A stretch of 64,000 nt of DNA from CAZAFL01 sp964484465 (GCA_964484465.1 CAZAFL010000003.1:1-64000), one strand, 5' to 3'; counted from the stretch's first letter, positions 1 through 9,453 are shown. Made by a program: numbers and translations. Notes: generated by a model from the letters alone, not told the origin.

Positions 1-1
1 G

Positions 2-322
2 ATTGAGCATTTTTCCGAAGCAGTTCGTTTGAACCCAAACAACGCTGAAGCGCAGAATAACTTTGCAAACGCGCTGACATTCAAGGATAGAATTCCTGAA
101 GCTATTACTCACTATACAGAGGCTTTGAAGCGAAACCCAAATTTTCCCGAGGCACATTACAATCTCGGAAATGCCCTGGTCCAGCAAGGCAACATCGACC
201 AGGCCATTGCACATTATTCTGCTGCTCTCAAACTCAAACCGGACTACAAGGAAGCTCAAGATGCGTTGAACGAAATATATCAGGTACAGCCTTCCGGAGG
301 AAACATACCTCCCGGCAGATGA
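2..322 (+). CDS. TPR-repeat protein, C-terminal fragment
   Basis: The frame is open from the left edge, so only the last 106 residues are present and the true start lies outside the window. About three tetratricopeptide repeats of 34 residues can be read, each with the canonical A/Y/L/G/N spacing (for example FPEAHYNLGNALVQQGN followed by IDQAIAHYSAALKLKPD). TPR stacks form helical scaffolds for protein-protein contacts. The chain ends in a short Pro/Gly-rich tail. Many proteins of this type in related bacteria have an N-terminal membrane or glycosyltransferase part, but none can be seen here, so the function is unknown. Confidence 0.85.
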   Translation: MEHFSEAVRLNPNNAEAQNNFANALTFKDRIPEAITHYTEALKRNPNFPEAHYNLGNALVQQGNIDQAIAHYSAALKLKPDYKEAQDALNEIYQVQPSGGNIPPGR

Positions 323-339
323 AATGAGAATAATAGTCA

Positions 340-438
340 ATGTCCCGCGCGCGAATAATATTGCTCCTTGTTGTCAGTACGCTGATTATTTCAACATTCT
401 TGTGGCAGATAGTTTCAGGCATTTGCCCTGTTCCCTGA
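340..438 (+). CDS. possible 32-residue single-span membrane peptide
   Basis: An ATG 17 bases after the TPR gene opens a 32-codon frame. It encodes a basic start (MSRAR), a hydrophobic stretch of roughly 18 residues (IILLLVVSTLIISTFLW) and a short tail ending CPVP. This is the layout of a small single-span membrane protein or a bare signal peptide. It ends 19 bases before the YceH-like gene. There is no strong ribosome binding site, only purine-rich AATGAGAA upstream. A hydrophobic frame this short can arise by chance, so the call rests on layout alone. Confidence 0.3.
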   Translation: MSRARIILLLVVSTLIISTFLWQIVSGICPVP

Positions 439-457
439 CATCACATCCTCCAATTGC

Positions 458-1126
458 ATGAATACAATACTCAATGCAGTCGAAGTGAGAATCCTCGGGT
501 CACTTATCGAAAAGCAGTTAACGACGCCCGAGTACTATCCTCTTACCCTCAACGCTCTCACGAACGCGTGCAATCAAAAAAATAATCGTGATCCGGTTGT
601 GTCATTCGAGGAAACAACGGTCGTCCGCGGCATCGACGACCTGAAAAACAAAAGACTCATCGGTACTGTGACGGGTTCAGGTATTCGTGTTCCAAAATAC
701 AAACATACGGTGACTGAAACGTACAACCTTACGCCGGATGAAGTAGCAGTAATGTGCCTCTTAATGCTGCGAGGTCCACAAACAGCCGGAGAGATCCGCG
801 GACGCTCATCGTCGATGCGCAAATTTGAAAATATTGCTGATGTTGAATCCATACTACAAAAATTATATGCAACTGACGGTAGAGAATCTCTTGTACAGCA
901 GATGCCCAGGTCGGCTGGTCAAAAAGAGACCCGATACATACATCTGCTTTCAGGAAGACCGGAGGTCAACGGACCGGAAACTCATCCACCACCGGAGGCC
1001 GCAACGCTTCAGGTACGCGCGGAGAATGAGCGGATTTCCAAACTTGAAGATGATGTAAAGAGATTGAAGGAGGAGATAAAAAAACTCCAGCAGACCTTTC
1101 TCGATTTCAAAAAACAGTTTGAATGA
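458..1126 (+). CDS. YceH/DUF480 family protein
   Basis: This 222-residue protein matches the DUF480 (YceH, UPF0502) family. It starts with the family hallmark LNAVEVRILGSLIEKQ, then TTPEYYPLTLNAL and ACNQKNNRDPV, and has a second winged-helix unit containing VMCLLMLRGPQTAGEIRGR. These are tandem winged-helix domains of unknown role, presumed to bind nucleic acid or protein. Residues about 185-222 form a charged heptad-like coiled coil. Length is normal for the family. The gene is 12 bases upstream of truA, so the two are probably cotranscribed. Confidence 0.88.
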   Translation: MNTILNAVEVRILGSLIEKQLTTPEYYPLTLNALTNACNQKNNRDPVVSFEETTVVRGIDDLKNKRLIGTVTGSGIRVPKYKHTVTETYNLTPDEVAVMCLLMLRGPQTAGEIRGRSSSMRKFENIADVESILQKLYATDGRESLVQQMPRSAGQKETRYIHLLSGRPEVNGPETHPPPEAATLQVRAENERISKLEDDVKRLKEEIKKLQQTFLDFKKQFE

Positions 1127-1138
1127 CGGCTTGGGGTC

Positions 1139-1930
1139 GTGTCGCGCTTTAAGGTGTACATCGAATACGACGGAACCCGCTACAGCGGCTGGCAAATCCA
1201 GAAAAACGCACGCACAATCCAGGGCGAGCTGCTTGATGCAGCGGGAAAAGTATTCAATACACCCGATATCGAATTTTACGGGTCCGGACGAACAGACGCC
1301 GGCGTGCACGCCCTTCAGCAGGTTGCGCATCTTGATGTGAAGACAATGCTCGCTCCCGAAATTATCCGTGTCAAACTAAATGACACCCTTCCTCCGGATA
1401 TTGCAATTCTCGAAATCGAGAAAGCCGCAAAAAATTTCCATGCAAGGCATGATGCAGTTGCCCGGAGCTATCTCTACCAGATTTCGAAACGACGAACGGC
1501 ATTCGGGAAACGATTTGTCTGGTGGGTGAAAGACCGGCTGGATATCAAGAATATGCAGCACGTGCTGAAACTTTTCCAGGGAATGAACAATGTTCAGTCC
1601 TTCACCTCCGATGACCCGGCAGAAAAATCCACCAAAGTTCTCATCGAAGAGATAACTATGCAAGAAGAAGGAGAGCTGATACTGTTTCGTATTACAGGGT
1701 CACACTTCCTCTGGAACCTCGTTCGGCAAATTATTGGATGTATCGTGGAAGTTGGCAGGCATAACCTTACGTTCAATGACATCCAACGTTTTCTGACGGT
1801 GAAATCTTCCGAACCGGCGAGGTTTACCGCTCCTCCGTCTGGCCTTTTCCTCGAAAAAGTGTATTACAACGGAGATACGAGAGCGACCTCCCTCGAGCCG
1901 ACCATAAGAATCCCCCGCTTCCCAAAATAG
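1139..1930 (+). CDS. truA: tRNA pseudouridine(38-40) synthase TruA
   Basis: TruA converts uridines 38-40 in the tRNA anticodon arm to pseudouridine. The 263-residue protein begins RFKVYIEYDGTRYSGWQ, as is typical, and carries the catalytic motif GSGRTDAGVHA with nucleophile Asp53. Further family blocks are ARSYLYQI and FLWNLVRQIIG near residues 120 and 190. Length matches the bacterial family. The start is GTG, 12 bases after the YceH-like gene; this start puts the conserved N-terminal strand in the usual position. Cytoplasmic housekeeping enzyme. Confidence 0.96.
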   Translation: MSRFKVYIEYDGTRYSGWQIQKNARTIQGELLDAAGKVFNTPDIEFYGSGRTDAGVHALQQVAHLDVKTMLAPEIIRVKLNDTLPPDIAILEIEKAAKNFHARHDAVARSYLYQISKRRTAFGKRFVWWVKDRLDIKNMQHVLKLFQGMNNVQSFTSDDPAEKSTKVLIEEITMQEEGELILFRITGSHFLWNLVRQIIGCIVEVGRHNLTFNDIQRFLTVKSSEPARFTAPPSGLFLEKVYYNGDTRATSLEPTIRIPRFPK

Positions 1931-2023
1931 CATTCCATCAGAACAATTCATATATTGGCAAATCATTTCTGGCCGGTGAAATTCCTCCAGAATTTTATTC
2001 CACTCAATTAATAGGACATTCAA

Positions 2024-2713
2024 ATGAAATTGCAGTATATCATTATACTTGCTCTTGTTGCGGTTGGCTGTCAGGACAATTCGCACAAGAAAGTCGATCT
2101 CAAAAATCCGAAGGAAAAAATGAGTTACGGCGTCGGTGTCAGTATTGGCAACAACATCAAAGGCCAGTCGGTAGACGTTGACCCCGACATTGTTGCGAGC
2201 GGCATTAAGGACGCTCTCTCTGGAGCAAAGCCGTTATTGAGCGACAGTGAAGTCACACAGGTTATGGCAGATCTACAGTCGCAGATCCAGGCAAAACAGC
2301 AGGACGCCTTCCGCGCCGCCGGCGAAAAGAACAAAAAGGAAGGGAGCGAATTTCTCGCTGCAAACAAAATGAAGGAAGGCGTCGTGACGCTGCCTAGCGG
2401 ATTACAGTATAAGATAGTCACGAAGGGAACGGGAAAAATCCCGAAAGCCAGCCAGACAGTTTCTGTACACTATCGGGGAACGTTCATCGACGGCAAGGAG
2501 TTCGATAATTCCTACAAGCGAGGTGAACCGTTAACATTTCGTGTCAGTGATGTTTTCAAGGGTTGGGCGGAAGCACTACAGTTGATGCCGGTCGGTTCAA
2601 AGTGGCAATTATTCGTCCCTCCTGACCTCGCATACGGGGAGAGAGGACGTCCGCCTACAATCGGAGCAAATGTAACTCTCTTGTTTGAAATGGAGTTACT
2701 TTCAGCGAAGTAA
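2024..2713 (+). CDS. FKBP-type peptidyl-prolyl isomerase lipoprotein
   Basis: This is a FkpA/Mip-like proline isomerase that would help fold envelope proteins. A signal peptide ends in a lipobox (LVAVGC, Cys16), so the mature protein is probably a lipoprotein. Residues about 30-100 resemble the FKBP_N dimerisation region (MSYGVGVSIGNNIKG, then a Lys/Gln-rich helix). Residues about 120-228 are a complete FKBP domain, with VSVHYRGTFIDGKEFDNSY, the VFKGWAEALQLMPVGSKW block and LAYGERG. Only 93 bases separate it from truA and no terminator is obvious between them. Confidence 0.93.
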   Translation: MKLQYIIILALVAVGCQDNSHKKVDLKNPKEKMSYGVGVSIGNNIKGQSVDVDPDIVASGIKDALSGAKPLLSDSEVTQVMADLQSQIQAKQQDAFRAAGEKNKKEGSEFLAANKMKEGVVTLPSGLQYKIVTKGTGKIPKASQTVSVHYRGTFIDGKEFDNSYKRGEPLTFRVSDVFKGWAEALQLMPVGSKWQLFVPPDLAYGERGRPPTIGANVTLLFEMELLSAK

Positions 2714-2769
2714 AACAATCCTTCAATTAACAGATTCACGTCAACTTGTTTTCCACGAAAGATACTCAT

Positions 2770-5454
2770 ATGGTCGCCATGAACCATCGCGTTCTTCTCA
2801 TAACTGTTATTACAGTAATATTAGCGGTAAATTCGATAGGCTTGTCTCAGTCAAAAGAAGAACCCCGAAAGAGCAAAAAACCTTCTGAAGAAGTTTCGCT
2901 TCAACCCCTTCATCTCAAATCTTTAAAGGCCCGCAGTATCGGACCTGCAGTTATGAGTGGCAGAGTGTCATCAATCGCATTCGACCCGGAAGATTCCTAC
3001 ACATTTTATGTGGGATTAGGGACCGGCGGGGTCATGAAAACCTCGACCGGCGGTGCAAGCTTCGATGCAATATTTGAAAAGGAAGCTGTCGCGGCGATAG
3101 GTGCGATGGCAGTTTGCCCATCCAACTCAAAATTCGTTTGGGTCGGAACAGGGGAAGCAAATGATAGAAACAGCTCGAGTTGGGGAAACGGCGTCTATCT
3201 TTCAAAAGACGGAGGCGGGAGCTGGACAAATGTGGGATTGAAGGAGAGTAAATCAATCGCGCGGATTGTTACTCATCCGACAGATACAAATACCGCCTGG
3301 GTAGCATCAATGGGTGATTTGTGGACTTCGGGAGGACAACGCGGATTGTACAAGACAACCGATGGAGGAAAAAACTGGAAAGTCGTTCTCGCCGCTGCAT
3401 CTGATCAGGAAAAAGTAGGATGCGGCGACGTAGTGCTTGTCGATTCCACAACACTCTATGCCGCACTATATGCAAGACAAAGAACCCCCTGGTCGTTCAC
3501 ATTCGGTGTTGAAGCAACAAACGGCAAGGACCTTGGCGGCATTTTCAAAAGCACTGACGGAGGCACGACCTGGAAAAAACTCGTGAACGGGCTTCCGAAA
3601 CAAACCGGTAGAATTGGTCTGGATGTCTTCAGGAAAAATCTGAAAATAGTTTATGCCGTCGTGCAAAGTGATGAGGGAGGAACACAGGATATCGACAATG
3701 TTAAAAGTAAGCACGGAGGTGTTTTCCGTTCGGATGACGCTGGAGAAACATGGACACGTATGAATGCTCTCGACCCGCGCCCTTTTTATTTCAGTCAGAT
3801 TCGTATTGACCCCGCGAACGACCAACGTATTTACGTTTGCGGATACATGCTTCACGTCTCTGAAGACGGTGGCAAATCATTCCGTGAAGATTACTTCGAA
3901 AAAGTTCATCCCGATTGCCATGCGTTTGCTTTCGACCCAAAAAATCCGAAAAAAGTCTTGCTCGGCACCGATGGCGGAATTTATCAGAGTTACAGTTACG
4001 GCAAGGGGTGGGACCACCTCAGCAAATTCTCCGCGGGTGAATTTTACAGAATTACCCTCGACGCCAGCACGCCGTACCGGATCGCCGGCGGACTTCAGGA
4101 CAATAACAATTGGGTCGGACCGAGCAGAACATCCACGAAGGAAGGTATTCTCAATACCGATTGGATCGACATCGGCGGCGGCGACGGCTTTTATTGTGTT
4201 TTCGACCCGGATGATTCGAACCTCGTGTATGCCGAATCGCAGGAAGGATACGTCCACCGTTTTAATATGAAAACCGGCGAAACAAAAGGATTGCGCCCCG
4301 AACCGTCAGAAGGACAGGAACGATACCGATTTCATTGGAATTCTCCCCTTGTCCCCAGCAGGCATGAACGAGGAGCAATGTACTTAGGCGGAAACAGAAT
4401 TTTCAAACTGACTGCGAAAGGTGAGGAGTGGAAACTCATCAGCCCCGATCTCTCCAGCCAGGACCCGAAGAAAACGGTTGCCGTCGGCAGCGGCGCTGAA
4501 AATTACGGCGTCGTGTATACCATTTCTGAGTCTCCAATCACACAGGGAATCATTTGGGCAGGAACCGACGATGCAAATCTCTGGGTGACTCTCGATGAAG
4601 GCGGACGCTGGACGAATCTCTCAAAGAATTTGCCGAAGCCCGCACAGGGTCAATGGGTCAGCAGGGTTGAGGCAGGCTGGCACGACGCGAAAGTCGCTTA
4701 CGTTGCCATCGACGCACATCGCACTGGAAACTATTCCCCTCTCGCCTATCGAACTGCCGACGAAGGAAAAACCTGGCAGAGTATTTCAGGAGATTTACCT
4801 GCAGATGGTCCTGTGAAAGTTATCCGCGAAGATATTAAAAATCCAAACCTGTTATATGCAGGGACAGAATTCGGCTTGTATGTCAGTATGGACAGAGGGG
4901 CACACTGGATAAAATTCGGTGACCTGCCGACCGTTGCCGTCGACGACATTGTCATCCATCCGAGAGATCTCGACCTTGTCATTGCTACACATGGAAGAAG
5001 CCTCTATATTATTGATGATATACAGCCACTTGAGCAATTGACGACCGAAATTCAGGATAAAGATGCATATCTCTTCGCGCCACGGCCGGCTTTCGGATAT
5101 TACCCTCTTCCCGGTTTTGCCGACTGGCAGGGGAACACAATATTCCGCGGCACGAATCCCCCGGATGGAATCATCCTTAGTTATTATGTGAAGGAATACA
5201 ACGGAGAGTCGGCAAAAATGTCCATTACGGATACCACTGACAAACCCGTCGCAAATCTAAGCGGCTCAGCAGGTCCGGGCTTCAATAGGATTTCTTGGGA
5301 TTTAAAAATGACAAAGGATTTACTCAATGATTATGGGGGTGAAGGACAGAAATTTGTAAAATCAGGTGTCTACAATGTGACATTAAATTATGGAAAAGTG
5401 CATCAGACTCAAAAATTGTACATTACTATTGCTCCAGGAATAGAAACAAAATAA
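2770..5454 (+). CDS. secreted Asp-box (BNR/VPS10-like) repeat protein
   Basis: This large secreted beta-propeller protein has many Asp-box repeats of the S/T-x-D-x-G-x-x-W type (STDGGTTW, SDDAGETW, TTDGGKNW, SKDGGGSW, TADEGKTW). Proteins of this family are annotated as sortilin-like or WD40/YVTN/BNR-like glycosyl hydrolases. Ligand and activity are usually unknown. I prefer the ATG at 2770, or 2779, over an in-frame TTG at 2746, because MNHRVLLITVITVILAV is a good signal-peptide core. From 2770 the product is 894 residues. The last 130 residues look like a beta-sandwich. Unlike other large secreted proteins here, it has no T9SS sorting tail, so it may be periplasmic or a truncated family member. 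Confidence 0.85.
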   Translation: MVAMNHRVLLITVITVILAVNSIGLSQSKEEPRKSKKPSEEVSLQPLHLKSLKARSIGPAVMSGRVSSIAFDPEDSYTFYVGLGTGGVMKTSTGGASFDAIFEKEAVAAIGAMAVCPSNSKFVWVGTGEANDRNSSSWGNGVYLSKDGGGSWTNVGLKESKSIARIVTHPTDTNTAWVASMGDLWTSGGQRGLYKTTDGGKNWKVVLAAASDQEKVGCGDVVLVDSTTLYAALYARQRTPWSFTFGVEATNGKDLGGIFKSTDGGTTWKKLVNGLPKQTGRIGLDVFRKNLKIVYAVVQSDEGGTQDIDNVKSKHGGVFRSDDAGETWTRMNALDPRPFYFSQIRIDPANDQRIYVCGYMLHVSEDGGKSFREDYFEKVHPDCHAFAFDPKNPKKVLLGTDGGIYQSYSYGKGWDHLSKFSAGEFYRITLDASTPYRIAGGLQDNNNWVGPSRTSTKEGILNTDWIDIGGGDGFYCVFDPDDSNLVYAESQEGYVHRFNMKTGETKGLRPEPSEGQERYRFHWNSPLVPSRHERGAMYLGGNRIFKLTAKGEEWKLISPDLSSQDPKKTVAVGSGAENYGVVYTISESPITQGIIWAGTDDANLWVTLDEGGRWTNLSKNLPKPAQGQWVSRVEAGWHDAKVAYVAIDAHRTGNYSPLAYRTADEGKTWQSISGDLPADGPVKVIREDIKNPNLLYAGTEFGLYVSMDRGAHWIKFGDLPTVAVDDIVIHPRDLDLVIATHGRSLYIIDDIQPLEQLTTEIQDKDAYLFAPRPAFGYYPLPGFADWQGNTIFRGTNPPDGIILSYYVKEYNGESAKMSITDTTDKPVANLSGSAGPGFNRISWDLKMTKDLLNDYGGEGQKFVKSGVYNVTLNYGKVHQTQKLYITIAPGIETK

Positions 5455-5524
5455 CTTCTTAGTGACCACTGCGTTGACCGGTAGCTCTTCTAACTACCTT
5501 ACCGTCCAACAATGACCAGATTGC

Positions 5525-6205
5525 TTACTTACCAAAAGCCCCCGGGAGATTCGTGAGCACATGCACCACATATCCGGGCCAGATACTCTGCGACCATCCC
5601 CTTAGTCTCCCCCATATCAACCCCATGATGAATGTGAAGCAAACTTGGATGACAGCTGCCCTGTCGAATCGATATGCGTGCAACTGGAAGTGATGCAATG
5701 CAAAGAAAATCGATGACACGGCCAATGCTACTCCGGACCGTTGTGGGAACGCTCGCTCCGTCAACTCATATATCGTGCCGCGAAACAGAAGCTCCTCTCC
5801 AAACGGAGCAATAACAACGAAACCCATAATTGATGCAACCCCATGCGTGTAAGCAAACCATCCCCCCCGAACCAGAGCTACCGTCGTTGACACCGCAAGC
5901 CAGATCAACAGCCAGGACATGCTCAGCCTGAGAACCGATCGCCATGGAGTTTGCGAGACAGGTAACTGAAATGGCCGGAGCGGTCGAATCAACACGTAGA
6001 CGAAAACCGCCGCGAGACATGATGCAACGCAACTCTCCGGAAACCACTCCAGACGACCGGGCAAAAAATACTGAATCAGAACTCCGGCAGAGCGATTCAC
6101 TGTAGTGGTGAACGCTAATGAAGCAGGACAAAAAAGAATCAGCATAATAAAAGCCTTACGATTTACTGCTCCTCCCTCGCCTGATTGAATAAATGAACGG
6201 CTCAT
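5525..6205 (-). CDS. CPBP-family intramembrane metalloprotease
   Basis: This 226-residue polytopic membrane protein has the three CPBP (CAAX/Abi, Rce1-like) motifs in order: EELLFRG at 137-143, FFALHH at 167-172, and HVLTN at 215-219. These supply the glutamates, arginine, histidines and asparagine of the intramembrane active site. The substrate is unknown; family members process prenylated proteins, bacteriocins or membrane regulators. The ATG at 6205 is preferred over a longer frame from 6259, which would overlap the methyltransferase by 40 bases. The chosen start lies 14 bases after that gene ends, consistent with a two-gene unit. Confidence 0.87.
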   Translation of the reverse strand: MSRSFIQSGEGGAVNRKAFIMLILFCPASLAFTTTVNRSAGVLIQYFLPGRLEWFPESCVASCLAAVFVYVLIRPLRPFQLPVSQTPWRSVLRLSMSWLLIWLAVSTTVALVRGGWFAYTHGVASIMGFVVIAPFGEELLFRGTIYELTERAFPQRSGVALAVSSIFFALHHFQLHAYRFDRAAVIQVCFTFIMGLIWGRLRGWSQSIWPGYVVHVLTNLPGAFGK

Positions 6206-6219
6206 TCCTTGCGCAGGTT

Positions 6220-7065
6220 TTAGCTCACAAATGAGGTCGGACGTTTCTGAGCGACACAAAGAAACGTCGAATGTAACAAATTCCTCTCGGTAATATTCCT
6301 CATGATAAATCTTCTGATGCCGGTCTGACGCGGTCGCACACGGTGTCCGCTCCGCATGTAGAGCACATCAAAGCCTGATAACGTTCTTCTCAACGTTGCC
6401 GGCGAGAAATACCAGAGATGATGACTGGTGTCATAATACGCACCGATGTTTTTGGTACGCATGTGAGTTTTTTCCAGAAAGAACTTTACCCGCGAAGAGA
6501 TTGAGTTAATATTGGGAAGGACGATAAAGAGAACGCCACCCTTTTTGAGTATCCGATGGATAGTCTGAAGATACGACACCGGGTCTTTGAGATGTTCGAA
6601 TACATGATGCATCACGACGGCGTTGAACTTCCCCTCCTGCCATGGGAGTTTAGGGAAATCCCCGCATTGAACTTCTGTGCACAGCTTTGACGCAAGGTTT
6701 TTGGCGAGGTCACAGTCTATTTCATAACCCTGCGCATCCCAGCCTCTTTGTAACGCAACTCCAAGAAGGTGCCCTTTCCCGGAACCGACATCGAGCAAGG
6801 GTCCTTTAGACGAGGCATATTGCTCGAGAATGTTCAGATAAAAATTGTGTACGTACTCAAGTGGCTCATCCCATTGTGGTTCTTCTTTTGTATACTGAGC
6901 GTAGTATTCCACAAGATGGCGGTCGGTATATTGAGGATTCATGAACTGGACACCGCACTCCCGGCATCGAAAAATGCTGATGTCGTCCGAATCGGCGTGA
7001 TAGAGGTAAATATCACTTGAATTGCAGATCCGGCAACGTTCGAGCAGGGGATCAAAAGTAGCCAA
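6220..7065 (-). CDS. class I SAM-dependent methyltransferase with N-terminal zinc-finger-like module
   Basis: The 281-residue protein opens with two Cys pairs (Cys11/Cys14 and Cys34/Cys37), a small zinc-ribbon-like unit often seen before Methyltransf_23 domains. The methyltransferase follows, with SAM motif I LLDVGSGKGHLLGVA at about 95-110, then VMHHVFEHLKDPVSYLQ and the ILKKGGVLFIVLPN block. Relatives act in cell-surface sugar, lipid or natural-product methylation; the acceptor cannot be told from sequence. The start is probably TTG with AAGGA about 9 bases upstream. It is followed closely by the CPBP protease gene. Confidence 0.88.
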   Translation of the reverse strand: MATFDPLLERCRICNSSDIYLYHADSDDISIFRCRECGVQFMNPQYTDRHLVEYYAQYTKEEPQWDEPLEYVHNFYLNILEQYASSKGPLLDVGSGKGHLLGVALQRGWDAQGYEIDCDLAKNLASKLCTEVQCGDFPKLPWQEGKFNAVVMHHVFEHLKDPVSYLQTIHRILKKGGVLFIVLPNINSISSRVKFFLEKTHMRTKNIGAYYDTSHHLWYFSPATLRRTLSGFDVLYMRSGHRVRPRQTGIRRFIMRNITERNLLHSTFLCVAQKRPTSFVS

Positions 7066-7133
7066 AATGTTTCATCCTTCTTAATTGAAATGCAAAACTG
7101 TTACCTGTGGAAATGCAAAAATTTTATAAGGAC

Positions 7134-7568
7134 CTATTTATTCTCCAGTCCTTCATACTTTTGAATCTTCAACCTTTTGTCAATCGGAATCTCAACCGCT
7201 TTCTTTGATTCATAGTCGTAACAGACAATAACTGTTTTCCCTTCAGCCGCAATTTCTTCAGCCACCCTTTGTGATTTGGTTATCATCCACGTGAGTTCAA
7301 AGCTCTTCGTCCCTAATTTTGAGCATCGGGTATAAACAATCACCGTATCATCGAATCCAATGGAAGCCTTATAATCAACTTCAGTCCTCGCCATGATGAG
7401 CCCGTGTTGTGAATGCCAATCAGTGTTTGGTCCGAGCACGTCGTCATAATATTTTAGCCTTGCTAGCTCAGCATAGCTTAAATAATCAGCATGGTTGACA
7501 TGACGCATCATATCAACATCTTTAAACCGTATTTGAATTGCAAATTTATGCTTAAATTCCTTTGTCAT
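7134..7568 (-). CDS. acyl-CoA thioesterase, hot-dog (4HBT) family
   Basis: This 144-residue protein is a single hot-dog domain of the YbgC/FadM type. The N-terminal strand and helix read IQIRFKDVDMMRHVNHADYLSYAE, a family hallmark in which the Asp and the HVNH segment line the active site; YKASIGFDDTVIVYTR forms the central strand. Family members hydrolyse acyl-CoA or related thioesters in the cytoplasm, and substrate chain length cannot be predicted here. It is a stand-alone gene 68 bases upstream-side of the methyltransferase start, on the same strand. Confidence 0.88.
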   Translation of the reverse strand: MTKEFKHKFAIQIRFKDVDMMRHVNHADYLSYAELARLKYYDDVLGPNTDWHSQHGLIMARTEVDYKASIGFDDTVIVYTRCSKLGTKSFELTWMITKSQRVAEEIAAEGKTVIVCYDYESKKAVEIPIDKRLKIQKYEGLENK

Positions 7569-7759
7569 CGAATCTGGTTTTCAAAGTATTATTTGTGAAA
7601 GCTTTTGATTCCTAAATTACCTTTTTCTCATGCTCCACATAACGCAACAAGCCGAGGCGAAAGCAGAGCCACCAGGCGTCAAGTGCGGATCGAAGCATGT
7701 TATTGCCTGCCGACCGACTCTGTTCGTAGACGCTGCATACAAACAGCGACCAGAGCATT

Positions 7760-8374
7760 TCATCTCACCTTAGGCAAGGCATTAACAACGTTCATCGATG
7801 TCACCACCTCCAACGACGTGACAAACGACCCGTTAGTGACGGTAATTGAATCGGAAGGGTTGACCACGTAAGCACCTCTCCCGCTGAATGTCCCCTGAAT
7901 ATCAGTCGAACTGATGGAGGATATCACGAAATTCCCCGACGTCAGTGCGTAAGGGTATCCCAAATTTGACAAACTGCCGGAACTTACGTGAGGATAGTAA
8001 TGCAAGAAAAGAACATTTTCGTTTCCCGTAAAGATGTACGTGCCAGAATGAATCGCACCGGTATCGGCAATGCCGATAACCACGACATCCACGTCGGTCG
8101 CGCTATTGATTCTGTACCCAAAAACAATAATATTTTTTGAACTGGTTGAACGAAATCCTCCCACTCCTGTTCCGTATGCGCGGGTCGTATCATATTTCCC
8201 GTTCGCAGTAAAATTTCCCTTGTTGGAAAGGAAATTAAGACTCCAGATTCCGCCGACAGTCCCGGTCGGTCCATTGTTGTTACAACTTCCATAAAATGAT
8301 GTTATTGCTACAACTAACGCAATGACCGGCAAGGTACCATTGAAGTACGCCAAAAAAAGAGATTTCTTTTTCAT
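7760..8374 (-). CDS. hypothetical lipoprotein
   Basis: The 204-residue product is not recognised. The start at 8374 is supported by AGGAG eight bases upstream and by a basic-hydrophobic signal peptide (MKKKSLFLAYF) leading to the lipobox-like TSFYGSC. The mature part is rich in Gly, Ser, Thr and Asn with short alternating strands (for example VDVVVIGIADTGAIHSGTYIFTG), suggesting a small beta-barrel or beta-sandwich on the membrane surface. A longer frame to 8416 has no support. No conserved catalytic motif is visible. Confidence 0.72.
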   Translation of the reverse strand: MKKKSLFLAYFNGTLPVIALVVAITSFYGSCNNNGPTGTVGGIWSLNFLSNKGNFTANGKYDTTRAYGTGVGGFRSTSSKNIIVFGYRINSATDVDVVVIGIADTGAIHSGTYIFTGNENVLFLHYYPHVSSGSLSNLGYPYALTSGNFVISSISSTDIQGTFSGRGAYVVNPSDSITVTNGSFVTSLEVVTSMNVVNALPKVR

Positions 8375-8646
8375 ATTTGTTTCTCCTTGCATCTTAAAAC
8401 ATTGGTAAATTGCCACTCATTTAAATGCTGACTTTCTCGCGCAGGCATGGTCTAACTCGATCTATAATCAACAGGTCCTTCCCCCTTTTCGAAAATATAC
8501 ACGACAAGGCTCTTCAGGTAAGTTAATGGTGAAAGTAAGAATCTTTAACGACAGTGTCAACACATTTTTGAGAAGGTGATACTTTAACCTTGACATAACC
8601 TCTCCGGTTCGTTAAATTCCAATTGTCCAAACTGCAAACGTGCATA
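8375..8646. other. divergent intergenic region, no further feature
   Basis: A 272-base gap between the divergent lipoprotein genes at 7760-8374 and 8647-9312. It must contain their promoters, but no clear palindrome, hairpin or small gene was seen. Confidence 0.5.
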
Positions 8647-9312
8647 ATGAAGTTTTTATCCGAACTTGCTACCGCCGGTCTTTTCGCATGTATTTCACTA
8701 ATTGGCGGCTGTGTCAATTCTCACCCCCCAAATCATTGGTGGACAACAGAAGATAGTCTTAATATCGTCAATGAAATCCTCGCCCATCGCGCAGATGTCG
8801 ATTCGTCATTTCGTAACGATTCTGATTCTCCGTTTAACAAAGACGCGTCAATCCGGTTCGAAGGAATAAAATGGTTTCCGGCCGATATACATTACTATTT
8901 TCAGTCGAGGCTCTATCGGTATGAGACACCTGAAACTGTAAGTGTTTTCGGAACCAAAGGGGACGAGAGAAGAGAGGTGAAATACGGCTATTTCCTCTTG
9001 AATGTTGAGGGAAAAAACCACAGGCTCAACGTGTACAAATTCACGCCACACGAGAAAGAGTACGTTGCGAACAGGGACCTCCTCTCCGTCTGGTTTACTG
9101 ACGAAACGACGGGAAAGGAAACGTATCATGTCGGGAGGTATCTCGAAGTTGGTAACGAGCATTCGGACCCCGAACACCGATATATCATTGATCTTAACAA
9201 TGCCTATAATCCTTACTGCGCCTATAGTCCTCTCTACTCGTGTGCTATTCCCCGGAAGGAAGACCACCTCGATTTTCCCGTGCGCGCGGGAGAAATGAAA
9301 TACCATCCTTAA
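8647..9312 (+). CDS. DUF1684 family lipoprotein
   Basis: The ATG at 8647 gives a 221-residue protein with a signal peptide and lipobox LIGGC. The mature part matches DUF1684. Recognisable blocks are FEGIKWFPADIHYYF, LLSVWFTDETTGKETYHVGRYLE, and the C-terminal cluster IIDLNNAYNPYCAYS followed by CAIPRKEDHLDFPVRAGE. The family is widespread in Bacteroidota and actinobacteria and its biochemical role is unknown. Some members lack a signal peptide, so envelope anchoring here is a point of note. The gene stands alone between a divergent lipoprotein gene and the phosphatase/HerA pair. Confidence 0.86.
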   Translation: MKFLSELATAGLFACISLIGGCVNSHPPNHWWTTEDSLNIVNEILAHRADVDSSFRNDSDSPFNKDASIRFEGIKWFPADIHYYFQSRLYRYETPETVSVFGTKGDERREVKYGYFLLNVEGKNHRLNVYKFTPHEKEYVANRDLLSVWFTDETTGKETYHVGRYLEVGNEHSDPEHRYIIDLNNAYNPYCAYSPLYSCAIPRKEDHLDFPVRAGEMKYHP

Positions 9313-9453
9313 CCTACACATCATCGTTCCCATGCTCTGCACGGAAACGTTTATGCTTCCTTACCACACTGCTTCTCTTACCAACTTCTTGTTTTTCTGG
9401 TTTTTTCAGAGTACATTTCAAGCGAAATAACACACTGATGAACAACATACGTC

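Noticed and set aside
2746..2769. TTG start for the Asp-box protein
   Set aside because: It adds eight residues before a well-formed signal peptide that begins at the downstream ATG.
5478..5500. Short inverted repeat after the large Asp-box protein
   Set aside because: Only about five base pairs and no T-run; it does not look like a terminator.
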